Part shown: piece after piece, positions 36,437 to 44,800 of the stretch
Position numbering within the stretch: the stretch's first letter is position 1
How the letters are laid out: each line of letters starts with the position of its first letter
Assembly (NCBI GenBank): GCA_963677245.1
Contig: OY781921.1
Coordinates: 1,426,001 to 1,490,000 of the forward strand
DNA: 64,000 nucleotides
DNA from: Saccharicrinis sp963677245
GTDB taxonomy: Bacteria > Bacteroidota > Bacteroidia > Bacteroidales > Marinilabiliaceae
Reading direction: 5' to 3'
Translations under genes and position numbers: made by a program
Notes under the pieces: model-generated
What the model was told of the DNA's origin: nothing
Databases searched by the model: none
What the model saw: only the letters and a program-made list of their open reading frames with translations

Positions 36437-37670
36437 GATTTAAAGCCTGTTCAAAGTCAGCAATCAAATCTTCCACATCTTCAATTCCAACAGACAGTCT
36501 TAACATCGTATCGCGTATACCCATCCCTATTTTTTCCTCATCACTAAACTCTGAATAGATCGTTGACCATGGATGAATAATTAAGGATTTATTATCATTT
36601 AAATTTGTTGCTCTTCTTACAATTTGAAGCGCATCTAAAAACGAATAACATTGTTCGTGTGATTCCAGATCAATTGTCATGATAGCACCCGGTTTTCCCG
36701 AAAACTGTTGCTTAGACAATTCATAACTCGGTGAATCCTTTAATCCCGGATAATTAACACCTTTAATCTTTGTATTATTCTGAAAGAACTCTCCTAATTT
36801 TAAACAATTATCTACACAGCGATCCACTCTTAAGGCTAAAATATCTAAACCTAGATTTAAAAAATGTGCCGTATGTGCAGTCATACAACCTCCTAAATGG
36901 CGGAATATCTCTTTTCGGATTCTGGCCACAAAAGCATTTTTATTGAATTTCTCCTCCCAACTTTGTAAAGCCGGTAGTTTTTTCCAATCAAATGTACCAT
37001 TATCAACAACAGCACCACCTACTGCTGCGGCACCACCGGAAATAAATTTAGTTGTAGACATCACCTCTATATCCACTCCAAATTTTGAAGAATCGAAAAC
37101 ATAAGGAGGCGTTACGGTTGTATCAGCTACTAAAACAATATCCTTTGAATGTGCAAAATCAGATAACTCCTTAATATCTAACACCTCTAATTGTGGATTT
37201 GTTATGGTCTCAAAAAACAACGCACGGGTATTTTTATCTACAGCTTCCTTTACAGCATTTAAATCTGACATATCCACGAACCTAACCTCGATACCCCATT
37301 GCTGAATTGTACTTTTAAGTAAGGCATAAGTATGACCAAACAAATGATTGGAAGAGACTATATTTCCACCTCTTTCTACAAGTGCCAAAAACGCATTTGA
37401 AATAGCAGCCATACCTGCTGACAATGCCACCACCGAATGCGCTCCGGTAATAGCCTTTAATTTATTTTCAAAATGTTCTACCGTTGGATTAGAAGTCCTA
37501 CTATATGCATGGGCTATCTGTTTTCCTGTAAATGAATCTTCAATATCTTGTGCAGAATCAAATTCATATGCAACACCATCGTAAACAGGCATATGCAATG
37601 CATTATACGCATCACTTTTAGGGAAAGGGGTATGTATAGATGAAGTGGTAAATCCTTGTTTTTTTGCCAT
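36429..37670 (-). CDS. Trans-sulfuration family PLP enzyme (O-acetylhomoserine sulfhydrylase / methionine gamma-lyase-like)
   Basis: 413 residues, Cys/Met metabolism PLP family (AAT-I fold). YSRTSNPTVEHFENKLKAI holds the PLP-phosphate/active-site Arg motif. ALSAGMAAISNAF, the PLP-Asp in ADTTVTPPYVF and the Schiff-base Lys near 209 in STTKFISGG are intact. The C-terminal ...HPWSTIYSEFSDEE... DTMLRLSVGIEDVEDLI is typical. It could assimilate sulfide into homocysteine (MetY), or cleave methionine; residues separating these cannot be fixed from sequence alone. The sulfide source encoded nearby (CysJI) makes a biosynthetic role attractive. It is coupled to the downstream Omp85-type gene. Confidence 0.85.
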   Translation of the reverse strand: MAKKQGFTTSSIHTPFPKSDAYNALHMPVYDGVAYEFDSAQDIEDSFTGKQIAHAYSRTSNPTVEHFENKLKAITGAHSVVALSAGMAAISNAFLALVERGGNIVSSNHLFGHTYALLKSTIQQWGIEVRFVDMSDLNAVKEAVDKNTRALFFETITNPQLEVLDIKELSDFAHSKDIVLVADTTVTPPYVFDSSKFGVDIEVMSTTKFISGGAAAVGGAVVDNGTFDWKKLPALQSWEEKFNKNAFVARIRKEIFRHLGGCMTAHTAHFLNLGLDILALRVDRCVDNCLKLGEFFQNNTKIKGVNYPGLKDSPSYELSKQQFSGKPGAIMTIDLESHEQCYSFLDALQIVRRATNLNDNKSLIIHPWSTIYSEFSDEEKIGMGIRDTMLRLSVGIEDVEDLIADFEQALNHV

Positions 37671-37733
37671 TTTATATATTTTGAGGTAAAAAAATAATAA
37701 AAAACTCAGTGATGCAAATAAAAACGCATTTGA

Positions 37734-38186
37734 CTACCTCTTTCTTTTCACATCTGATGCTAAAATCAAATCACTTTTAGCATCACTATCTTTTCTTATA
37801 TAATTTAAAACATCCGCAATTTCCTGATCGCTTAAATTTCTATAAGAAGCCATCATTCCTTTATATTTTATTCCTTCTACAATAATTTCTTCATTCATTC
37901 CATTTAAAACTACTTCAATTAAAAAATCTTTATCCCCTTTTACTTTTTCCGTATTTTTTAAAGGTGGATAAATCTTAGGAATTCCTTTTCTATTTGCCTG
38001 ATGACAAACTTTACAATGTTTTGTATAAACCAGTTTACCCTCCTCATAACGATCTGGACGAACCGAAATAGAAGATTGAGGGGAAGCATATTTTGTTTCT
38101 TTCTCCTCATTATTTTTATTTTGAGCCTGTTGATTACAACCCCATAACAATACAGCTAAAACCGTACTTAATAATATATACTTCAT
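37734..38186 (-). CDS. Monohaem cytochrome c lipoprotein
   Basis: 150 residues. Lipoprotein signal with lipidated Cys17 in LLWGC, a 25-residue polar linker, then a class I cytochrome c fold: haem-binding CKVCH at 58-62, IPKIYPPLKNTEKV, distal Met in KGMMASYRNLSDQEI and the closing helix VLNYIRK. It is expected in the periplasm, anchored to a membrane, carrying electrons to an oxidase or reductase. It is 63 bases upstream of the trans-sulfuration enzyme gene in the same direction; a functional link is not evident. Confidence 0.9.
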   Translation of the reverse strand: MKYILLSTVLAVLLWGCNQQAQNKNNEEKETKYASPQSSISVRPDRYEEGKLVYTKHCKVCHQANRKGIPKIYPPLKNTEKVKGDKDFLIEVVLNGMNEEIIVEGIKYKGMMASYRNLSDQEIADVLNYIRKDSDAKSDLILASDVKRKR

Positions 38187-38370
38187 AAATGATAATTAAT
38201 TACAACACATCTAAATAACTACATAACCTTTTGCTTCAACTTACGTTATAGCACTGTTATCAATCCTGCTAAATCCAATAAAACTATAAACATTGGGCAA
38301 GCATTTTTGTTTGTCATGAAAATTAAACGGTGAATTACTATATTTGCCGTCCTTTTTAAAAACACAAAAG

Positions 38371-38919
38371 ATGACCATAAAATTAAGAATCATTTCAGGA
38401 GAAGACGAGAATTTTTTAAGGGAGATTGAAATAAGCGGTGAAGCCACTTTTCTTGAGCTACATAACTTCATCCAGGAAACACTAAACTTTGATGAAGGAC
38501 AGATGGCATCCTTTTTTATTACTGATGAAGAATGGCATAAAAATGAGGAAATTACCCTGATTGATATGGCCATGGATGAAAGCAGTAATTCATTTATCAT
38601 GAGCGACACTTCTTTAAATCAATTTATAAAAGAAGAAAAGCAACGTTTTATCTATGTATTTGATTTTTTTAATGAAAGAAATCTGTTTATAGAGACTTTT
38701 GAGATTTCAAATTCACCTTGCCCTGAACCTCTTTGTACTAAATCTTTAGGAGAAGCACCTTCTCAATTAGATTTAAGTGAATTATTAGGGGAAGCTGAAG
38801 CTGATATGCCAGCAGACAAAAACATGGACTACCTGGAAGATGATCCGTACGATTTTTCAGATACCGATTTTGATAACGATCCCATGATATCATACACCGA
38901 TGATTTAGAGGATTTATAA
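38371..38919 (+). CDS. pRiA4b ORF-3-like (IS1096 passenger-like) protein
   Basis: 182 residues from ATG 38371. This start is chosen over an in-frame ATG at 38344 because a TATATTTG -7 box covers 38339-38346, so the upstream ATG would precede transcription. The sequence IKLRIISGEDENFLREIEI, ATFLELHNFIQETLNFD, and YVFDFFNERNLFIETFEI matches the PRiA4_ORF3 fold. The C-terminal 60 residues are very acidic (EDDPYDFSDTDFDNDP). Function is unknown; despite its name no transposon ends are seen. It is followed after 13 bases by miaA, probably in one transcript. Confidence 0.75.
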   Translation: MTIKLRIISGEDENFLREIEISGEATFLELHNFIQETLNFDEGQMASFFITDEEWHKNEEITLIDMAMDESSNSFIMSDTSLNQFIKEEKQRFIYVFDFFNERNLFIETFEISNSPCPEPLCTKSLGEAPSQLDLSELLGEAEADMPADKNMDYLEDDPYDFSDTDFDNDPMISYTDDLEDL

Positions 38920-38932
38920 GAGATAAATTAAA

Positions 38933-39832
38933 ATGTCTAAAACTCTTGTTGTTATAATTGGCCCTACCGGCATCGGCAAAACTTCAACCAGTATTAAGGT
39001 TGCTAATTATTTTGATACAGAAATTATATCTGCCGATTCCAGACAAATTTTTAAGGAATTAAAAATCGGTACTGCTACACCAAGCGAGGAAGAATTAAAT
39101 GCTGCCAAACACCACAACATTGCATCACATTCTATACACGATTACTACAGCGCATGGGAATTTGAACAAGATGCACTCAAATTATGTTCGGAACTTTTTA
39201 CCAACCATGATGTAGTGGTTTTAACTGGAGGTTCTATGATGTACATTGATGCCGTTTGTAAAGGTATCGATGAACTTCCAACTATCGATCAGGAATTAAG
39301 AGAAAACCTAAAGGAACAATACGACAGAGAAGGTATTGAAACTATACAAAGACAACTCAAACAACTTGACCCAGAGTTTTATGATCAGGTAGATCTTAAA
39401 AACCATAAAAGGGTAATTCATGCTGTTGAAATCTGCCTTATGACCGGTAAGGCTTATAGTTTATTAAGAACCAACACTGTTAAAAAGCGACCTTTCAACA
39501 TCATAAAAATTGGCTTGGAATTGCCGCGAGAGGAAATTTACGAGAGAATTAATAAGCGTGTTGATATAATGCTTGAGCAAGGATTAATTGAAGAAGTCAA
39601 AGAGTTTTACCCAAACAAAAACCTCAATTCATTAAACACTGTTGGCTATAAGGAACTGTTTGCCGCATTTGATGGAGAATATGATTTAGATAGGGGCATA
39701 GAACTGGTTAAAAGAAATTCGCGCAGATATGCCAAGAAACAACTTACCTGGTTTAAACGAGACAAAGAAATTCAGTGGTTTTCGCCCTTTGATACGGATA
39801 AAATCATTAATTTTATAGAACTAAAAAAATAG
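38933..39832 (+). CDS. miaA: tRNA dimethylallyltransferase
   Basis: 299 residues. Transfers dimethylallyl from DMAPP to A37 of tRNAs reading codons starting with U. The N-terminal P-loop IGPTGIGKTS, the strand IISADSRQIFKELKIGTA with the catalytic Asp, and ITG-type VVLTGGSMMYIDAV motif are intact, as are HKRVIHAVEI and YAKKQLTWFKRD. It is slightly shorter than E. coli MiaA (316), as usual in the phylum. Acts in the cytoplasm. It ends with a bidirectional-looking hairpin shared with the convergent methyltransferase gene. Confidence 0.95.
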   Translation: MSKTLVVIIGPTGIGKTSTSIKVANYFDTEIISADSRQIFKELKIGTATPSEEELNAAKHHNIASHSIHDYYSAWEFEQDALKLCSELFTNHDVVVLTGGSMMYIDAVCKGIDELPTIDQELRENLKEQYDREGIETIQRQLKQLDPEFYDQVDLKNHKRVIHAVEICLMTGKAYSLLRTNTVKKRPFNIIKIGLELPREEIYERINKRVDIMLEQGLIEEVKEFYPNKNLNSLNTVGYKELFAAFDGEYDLDRGIELVKRNSRRYAKKQLTWFKRDKEIQWFSPFDTDKIINFIELKK

Positions 39833-39896
39833 AGCACCGGGCTTTTTTATTCTTAACTAATATTCACGGTTTACACTTTTGTCCGGTGCTTTTTTT
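39833..39896 (+). terminator. Long-loop inverted repeat between convergent miaA and methyltransferase genes
   Basis: AGCACCGG (39833-39840) and CCGGTGCT (39883-39890) followed by seven T; on the other strand an A-rich flank gives T after the mirrored stem. The loop of about 42 bases is long, so it may act as a bidirectional terminator only weakly. The 3' arm lies inside the end of the methyltransferase gene. Confidence 0.4.
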
Positions 39897-40612
39897 GCTA
39901 TTACCACTGTATTAAAGGTATCTTCGTTCCACTCCTCTTTTTTGAAAGAACCATAAAACTGCAGTTCTTCAAATCCTTCAGACATCATCGTATTTAAATC
40001 CTGTTTTTGTATAGAAATCAAAGGAACACTTTGCGTATATACCTTTTCTTCGTCCTTTACAGTTAAGGATGTAGAAAATTGAATTACATCATGTGGTTCA
40101 TGGATATAATTTCGTTCAAAAATATAATGAGATGATTCTATTGTTGGCAATTGAACGATGTGTTTGGATTGAACCCTATCGTAATTAACGATTTGTATAA
40201 GAATATGCCCGCCAGGTTTAAGAAGTTTTTCTGCTTGTCGAAGAAAAGAAGATACCGAACCTAAGTCATCCAGATGCGCTAAGGTATTACCAATACAGCA
40301 CACCAAATCAAAGGTAGATTCAGAATAATCCTTATCAATGGTTTCAAGATTTCCCTCACGAAACTTTACATTAATGGCTTGCGGACATTTTTCTTCGGCT
40401 TTTTGCAACATGTCTTTATCCAAATCAAAAGCCTCCACAAAAGCACTTCTTCGTCCGAGTTCTATAGCTAAATTACCCGTACCACACCCACAATCCAATA
40501 TTCTTTTACCTGACAGATTACCTAATAGGTTTTCTATTAGATCTGCCTGTGTTTTATTCAGTGGAAAAATTTCATCGTAGGCTTTAACTATGGCACCGTA
40601 AAAGGACATCAT
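39857..40612 (-). CDS. Class I SAM-dependent methyltransferase
   Basis: 251 residues. Motif I ILDCGCGTGNLAIELGRR (binding SAM), acidic loop EAFDLDKDM, and FDLVCCIGNTLAHLDDL for the post-motifs are clear, with PGGHILIQIVNYD. The substrate is not indicated. The first codons MMSFYGAIVKAYDEIFPLN are typical for the family. It starts three bases after the stop of the glycosyltransferase gene, so both are co-translated. Cytoplasmic. Confidence 0.88.
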   Translation of the reverse strand: MMSFYGAIVKAYDEIFPLNKTQADLIENLLGNLSGKRILDCGCGTGNLAIELGRRSAFVEAFDLDKDMLQKAEEKCPQAINVKFREGNLETIDKDYSESTFDLVCCIGNTLAHLDDLGSVSSFLRQAEKLLKPGGHILIQIVNYDRVQSKHIVQLPTIESSHYIFERNYIHEPHDVIQFSTSLTVKDEEKVYTQSVPLISIQKQDLNTMMSEGFEELQFYGSFKKEEWNEDTFNTVVIAKKAPDKSVNREY

Positions 40613-40615
40613 ATG

Positions 40616-41572
40616 CTAATTCAAGGTTTTTTCTATCTGATATTGATTTCTTTCGGGATTATTACGAGAAACAAGTTCTGCCAAAAAGCCAGCTAAAAAT
40701 AGCTGTGTTCCTATAATCATACAAGTTAAGGCAATATAAAAGTATGGACTTGATGTAACCAAAGCCTCCTGAATATGGTTATAAACACAATACAGCTTGT
40801 GTATTCCCAAATATAGCGATGCAAAAAAACCAACCGTAAACATTAATGTACCCAAACTACCAAATAAGTGCATCGGTCGTTTTCCGAATTTTGAAATAAA
40901 GGTAACCGACAAAAGATCTAAAAATCCTTTAAGAAAACGCTCAATCCCAAATTTTGAAACGCCGTATTTTCTTTCATTATGGATAACAACTTTTTCACCG
41001 ATCTTATCAAAACCATTTCTCTTAGCTAGTATTGGAATATAACGATGCATTTCACCATATACCTCAATACTTTTAATTACCTCTTTGCGGTATGCCTTTA
41101 AACCGCAGTTAAAATCGTGTAATTTAATACCAGATATCCAACGCGCAGTTTTATTAAACAACTTACTCGGAACGGTTTTCCCAAGCGGATCATGCCTTTT
41201 CTTTTTCCAGCCACTAACCAAGTCAAAACCTTCTTCCTTAATCAATCGATACAGCTCAGGTAACTCATCCGGATTATCCTGTAAATCGGCATCCATGGTT
41301 ACTACAACTTCCCCTTGTGCAGCCTCAAAACCACTATACAAAGCAGCAGATTTTCCATAGTTACGTCTGAACTTCAGCCCTCTTACTTCATTAAATTCAT
41401 TGGCCAATCCTTCCACCACTTGCCATGAAGTATCAGTACTTCCATCATCTACAAATATAACCTCGTATGAAAGACCAAGGGGAGTTAATACTCCCCTAAT
41501 CCATTTATGTAATTCAATTAACGACTCTTCTTCGTTATATAATGGTATAACTACAGATAAATTCATTCTCAA
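40616..41572 (-). CDS. Family 2 glycosyltransferase (polyprenyl-phosphate sugar transferase type)
   Basis: 318 residues. GT-A fold with LSVVIPLYNEEESL, VIFVDDGSTDTSW, VVTMDADLQDNPDELPEL (the D-x-D metal motif), and two C-terminal membrane segments (about 233-258 and 270-298). This is the architecture of DPM1/ArnC/GtrB-like enzymes, which load sugar onto undecaprenyl phosphate at the inner membrane. It is followed immediately by the methyltransferase gene and preceded by a DUF4199 gene with only 13 bases between. The sugar and acceptor are not known. Confidence 0.9.
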   Translation of the reverse strand: MRMNLSVVIPLYNEEESLIELHKWIRGVLTPLGLSYEVIFVDDGSTDTSWQVVEGLANEFNEVRGLKFRRNYGKSAALYSGFEAAQGEVVVTMDADLQDNPDELPELYRLIKEEGFDLVSGWKKKRHDPLGKTVPSKLFNKTARWISGIKLHDFNCGLKAYRKEVIKSIEVYGEMHRYIPILAKRNGFDKIGEKVVIHNERKYGVSKFGIERFLKGFLDLLSVTFISKFGKRPMHLFGSLGTLMFTVGFFASLYLGIHKLYCVYNHIQEALVTSSPYFYIALTCMIIGTQLFLAGFLAELVSRNNPERNQYQIEKTLN

Positions 41573-41585
41573 TTTTTGTTTCTAA

Positions 41586-42107
41586 TTACTCAAAAGATAT
41601 TTCCGGATCTTTTTTAAGAATAGCCGAGATAATTAGAGATAAAATCACCCCTCCAATTACTCCACTAATGATTCCAAGAATAGCTAATGCCAATGGGCTC
41701 ATCATGGCACTCATAATCCCTTCTGCCTGCTCTAGTTGAGCTTCCGATAAACCTGCCTGCATTTGTTGCTCCTGAACAATAGCCAACAACTCCTGATGCT
41801 TTGCCGGATCAATAAATTCAAAAAACACATATGTAAATACACTTGAAATAACTGAGCCTACAAGAGAAATTAATGTACCCAAGCCAACGCCTTGTCCATA
41901 TCCTAGGATTCCATTATTGACATTATTTTTATAATGCAATAATCCAAGTACAATAAATACAATAACAATCACATAGCCCAGGTAACCAAAGCCTTTATTA
42001 CCCAATAAACCTCCATAATATGTAATTAACCCAAATACAATAGAAGCTAAACCTAAGTACAGGCCATAAGAATAAATGGTTGATGATTTTGATGCTGGTT
42101 GTTCCAT
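41586..42107 (-). CDS. DUF4199 membrane protein
   Basis: 173 residues with four probable membrane segments: about 14-33, 38-58, 70-95 and 142-165. The central polar loop has a helical stretch EFIDPAKHQELLAIV. Matches the DUF4199 family of Bacteroidota. It is first of a three-gene run (DUF4199 - glycosyltransferase - methyltransferase). Function unknown. Confidence 0.8.
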   Translation of the reverse strand: MEQPASKSSTIYSYGLYLGLASIVFGLITYYGGLLGNKGFGYLGYVIVIVFIVLGLLHYKNNVNNGILGYGQGVGLGTLISLVGSVISSVFTYVFFEFIDPAKHQELLAIVQEQQMQAGLSEAQLEQAEGIMSAMMSPLALAILGIISGVIGGVILSLIISAILKKDPEISFE

Positions 42108-42315
42108 AATAAAAAATTAAGAGTTAAGATTAGAATTCTGTCAAAGATAAAATTTAAAAATAGGGTACATAACTTTCCTTGAAAAAAAATAGTGTTTCAG
42201 CGTACGACAAACACCCATCGAAAAAACATGAAAAAATAATACAAAAACAACTTATTGATAACAAAGCGATTAAAAAATAAGGCAAAAAAAAAGTATATTT
42301 TTTTGTCATTTTTGC

Positions 42316-42345
42316 TTGGCGGGTATATGTTTTTTTCTACTTTTG
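42316..42345 (+). promoter_or_regulatory. Promoter of the SRP RNA-tRNA unit
   Basis: TTG (42316-42318), 19-base spacer, TACTTTTG (42338-42345). Transcription would start near 42351. The sequence is close to the phylum consensus and suits a strong stable-RNA promoter. Confidence 0.6.
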
Positions 42346-42350
42346 CATCC

Positions 42351-42458
42351 GCTAAAGCACGGGTAAGTCCTGTACGACCAGCTCCTATTGAATTCCCCCA
42401 GGGCCTGACGGCAGCAAGGGTAGATGGTTGAGCGGTGCGATATAGGTAGCTTACCCAC
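42351..42458 (+). ncRNA. ffs: Signal recognition particle RNA (small 4.5S-like type)
   Basis: The conserved SRP RNA core is visible: CCCCCAGGGCC, a short apical loop, then GGCAGCAAGGGTA, the symmetric and asymmetric loop region bound by Ffh. The outer helix is closed by GGGTAAG (42361-42367) with CTTACCC (42450-42456). Size of about 100 bases fits the bacterial small SRP RNA without an Alu domain. It lies directly before tRNA-Thr (3 bases or so), so it is probably cut from a joint transcript. Ends are approximate. Confidence 0.88.
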
Positions 42459-42460
42459 CC

Positions 42461-42534
42461 GCCAATATAGCTCAGTTGGCTAGAGCAGCTGATTTGTAAT
42501 CAGCAGGTCGTGGGTTCGAGTCCCTCTATTGGCT
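42461..42534 (+). tRNA. tRNA-Thr (anticodon UGU)
   Basis: Acceptor stem GCCAATA with TATTGGC, D arm GCTCAGTTGGCTAGAGC, anticodon stem GCTGA/TCAGC with loop TTTGTAA, T arm with GGTTCGAGTCC. Anticodon TGT reads ACA and related Thr codons. No CCA encoded. Confidence 0.95.
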
Positions 42535-42587
42535 CTTCGGTTTTCAAAAAGTTGAAAACATGTTAAACGTACTGAAAATATAATTTT

Positions 42588-42670
42588 GGGGAGATACCAA
42601 AGTGGCCAACTGGGGCGGACTGTAACTCCGCTGACTTTCGTCTTCGTAGGTTCGAATCCTGCTCTCCCCA
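42588..42670 (+). tRNA. tRNA-Tyr (anticodon GUA)
   Basis: Acceptor stem GGGGAGA (42588-42594) with TCTCCCC (42663-42669), discriminator A. Anticodon loop CTGTAAC gives GTA. A long variable arm (class II, GCTGACTTTCGTCTTCGT region) makes the total 83 bases, as expected of bacterial tRNA-Tyr. Confidence 0.95.
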
Positions 42671-42681
42671 CTTTTATTTTT

Positions 42682-42755
42682 GCCAATGTAGCTCAGCTGG
42701 CTAGAGCAGCTGATTTGTAATCAGCAGGTCGTGGGTTCGAGTCCCTCCATTGGCT
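42682..42755 (+). tRNA. tRNA-Thr (anticodon UGU), second copy
   Basis: Nearly identical to the tRNA-Thr at 42461-42534, with the acceptor stem changed by a compensated pair (GCCAATG/CATTGGC). The anticodon loop TTTGTAA is unchanged. A recent duplication within the cluster is likely. Confidence 0.95.
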
Positions 42756-42771
42756 CCATTAATTATTATTT

Positions 42772-42844
42772 GCGGAAGTAGCTCAGCTGATAGAGCATTA
42801 GCCTTCCAAGCTAAGGGTCGCGGGTTTGAATCCCGTCTTCCGCT
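42772..42844 (+). tRNA. tRNA-Gly (anticodon UCC)
   Basis: Acceptor stem GCGGAAG with CTTCCGC, anticodon stem TTAGC/GCTAA and loop CTTCCAA giving TCC, T arm CGGGTTTGAATCCCG. Discriminator T at 42844. Confidence 0.95.
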
Positions 42845-42849
42845 CTACA

Positions 42850-42882
42850 AAAGCCATCTGATTTTAATCGGGTGGTTTTTTT
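42850..42882 (+). terminator. Terminator of the SRP RNA-tRNA unit
   Basis: A G-T-containing stem, AAGCCATCTGATT with AATCGGGTGGTT, followed by a long T run beginning at about 42876. One bulged G. Confidence 0.7.
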
Positions 42883-42928
42883 TTATTTTAGAGCATTGAT
42901 GATTCTGTCCAAAAAATAAAACCATCAA

Positions 42929-44800
42929 TCAAAGAACAAATTCAACCGTAAAACGAGAACCTTTGCCTACTTCCGACTCTAACTTAATTTCTCCTTTTAA
43001 GAGCTTCAGTAAATCAAAAGTAATCGGTAAGCCCATACCTACGCCATCGTACAATACTTTTTTACTTTGCTTATACTTATAAAACTTATTAAATACCTTT
43101 TTTTGATAATCCGTAGGTATCCCAACTCCAGTGTCCTCCACATAAAAGCCCCATGTATTTTGGTGGATATACGCACCTAATACCACAAATCCCTTTTCGG
43201 TATATTTAAAGGCATTATCGAGCAAGGCCTGCAATGCCTTAAACAATAAGGTGTAATCTATTTTTATGCATGTATCTTTTTCTATCTCCGGAAATTGAAA
43301 GTCCAAACGTACGCCATGCTTTCCTTTCGGATAAATATGCGCGACATCGTTTTTTATCTTCTTAAACAAATTAAAAATAGTTGTTTCTATAGGATAACAA
43401 GTAACCTGACCCTGTTCCAGTTTAGATAAGGTAATAATATCATCAATAAAATGGATTAACTTATCATTATTATCCTGAACCACCTTTAAGTAAGCCTTTT
43501 TCTCCTCCTCACTTAATTCGGATTCTACAAGTAATTCAGAATACCCGGCAATAGCATTCAGTGGTGTTCTGATTTCGTGACTAAGGTTATTTAAAAACGC
43601 CGTTTTTAGTTTATCCGATTCCTCTGCTCTATTACGTTCCCTAATCAGCTTCTTCTCCTGATCTTTTAACCGTCCCACCATACATTGCATTTCTGCCATA
43701 AACCTATTAAATCGATTGCCCAGCACTTTTATTTCATCATTGGATTTTACAGATGACCTGACCGTAAGAACTCCATCTGCAGCCTTATTAAACAAGGAAA
43801 CCAAACTGTATATAGGCCGGGTTATTGATCTACTAAAAAGCGCTGCAACTATTACCGAAAACAAAATAACAGATATTGCTATAACAAGAATAGTGTGAAT
43901 TAATCGATAAACGGGTGCATTAATTTCTTTTAAAGGAACAATAACAATCACACCCCAACCATTGGATAGTTTATCATATACTAAAACCTTCTCCTCGCCT
44001 TCAAGATTGTACTTTACGTATCCATCCTGCGAATCCTTCATCGATTTATCTATTAACGAATGTATCTCTTCAGGAATAACTTCAGCAGCATACTTTTGCG
44101 AAAAATCAGGGTGCAGAATAAATTTAAAATCCTTATTCACTAAACTAATATACCCCGTTTTGTTTATTTTTATATCACTCCACTCTTTTCGCTTCAAGGA
44201 AAAATCAAAATCAGATCCCAGGCAACCTATAAAAACAGAATCGATATAAATAGCCTTGGAATAAGAAATAAGTTCCATGTTCCAGTTAGCCCAATAATAA
44301 GGATCAGTCCATACCTCTCCATACTTAACAGCATCGGTCCACCAAGTCATACTAGGATCAGACAAATCTAAATCGTATATATTATATTCTTTTTCTCTTT
44401 GATAAACTCCATCTTTTTTAAAAAAGCTGACAATATGATTACCCGGTAGAAATTTTGGATCTATTGCCAACCACATACTAAGAGGTTTCGTAATTTTTCC
44501 TATTTGCAGAAAATTATTGGCCAAATCCTTCTTAAAAGCATCTATATTTTGAGCATTAAGACCCTCCTTTGGCCATATAGAATAAAGAGAAGATTCTGAT
44601 GTTTGTGCTGTGTTTTTCACCTGATCTAAATCCCGCTGCAAACCTGCCACCAGATATTTGGCCTGATATTGCATTTTCGAAATCTCTTCCCTTTCCACCT
44701 CCACCTGAACACGCCACATAACAAGGTATGTAACAATACTCATGGCAATTACAACCAATAAAACAAACAAGCCTGTTAATTTGTAACGAATTTTAGCCAT
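42929..44800 (-). CDS. Membrane sensor histidine kinase (dCACHE-HAMP-HisKA-HATPase)
   Basis: 623 residues. Membrane segment 1 at about 9-30, then a periplasmic dCACHE-like domain (WWTDAVKYGEVWTDPYY, SYSKAIYIDSVFIGCLGSDFDF), segment 2 at about 298-322, HAMP (SRSITRPIYSLVSLFNKAADGVL), then HisKA with the phosphorylated His near 407 in NLSHEIRTPLNAIAGYSEL. The ATP domain has ALLDNAFKYTEKG, VEDTGVGIP and GVGMGLPI. No receiver domain is fused and no response regulator gene is adjacent, so it is an orphan kinase. The signal is unknown; dCACHE domains bind small organic ligands in many known cases. Convergent with the tRNA cluster, ends 85 bases from tRNA-Gly. Confidence 0.9.
   Translation of the reverse strand: MAKIRYKLTGLFVLLVVIAMSIVTYLVMWRVQVEVEREEISKMQYQAKYLVAGLQRDLDQVKNTAQTSESSLYSIWPKEGLNAQNIDAFKKDLANNFLQIGKITKPLSMWLAIDPKFLPGNHIVSFFKKDGVYQREKEYNIYDLDLSDPSMTWWTDAVKYGEVWTDPYYWANWNMELISYSKAIYIDSVFIGCLGSDFDFSLKRKEWSDIKINKTGYISLVNKDFKFILHPDFSQKYAAEVIPEEIHSLIDKSMKDSQDGYVKYNLEGEEKVLVYDKLSNGWGVIVIVPLKEINAPVYRLIHTILVIAISVILFSVIVAALFSRSITRPIYSLVSLFNKAADGVLTVRSSVKSNDEIKVLGNRFNRFMAEMQCMVGRLKDQEKKLIRERNRAEESDKLKTAFLNNLSHEIRTPLNAIAGYSELLVESELSEEEKKAYLKVVQDNNDKLIHFIDDIITLSKLEQGQVTCYPIETTIFNLFKKIKNDVAHIYPKGKHGVRLDFQFPEIEKDTCIKIDYTLLFKALQALLDNAFKYTEKGFVVLGAYIHQNTWGFYVEDTGVGIPTDYQKKVFNKFYKYKQSKKVLYDGVGMGLPITFDLLKLLKGEIKLESEVGKGSRFTVEFVL

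Noticed and set aside
38344..38370. Nine-residue extension of the pRiA4b-like protein
   Set aside because: Overlaps the likely -7 element of its own promoter.
42480..42686. Open frame on the minus strand across the tRNA cluster
   Set aside because: It covers tRNA-Thr and tRNA-Tyr; the 'protein' is the reverse reading of tRNA genes.
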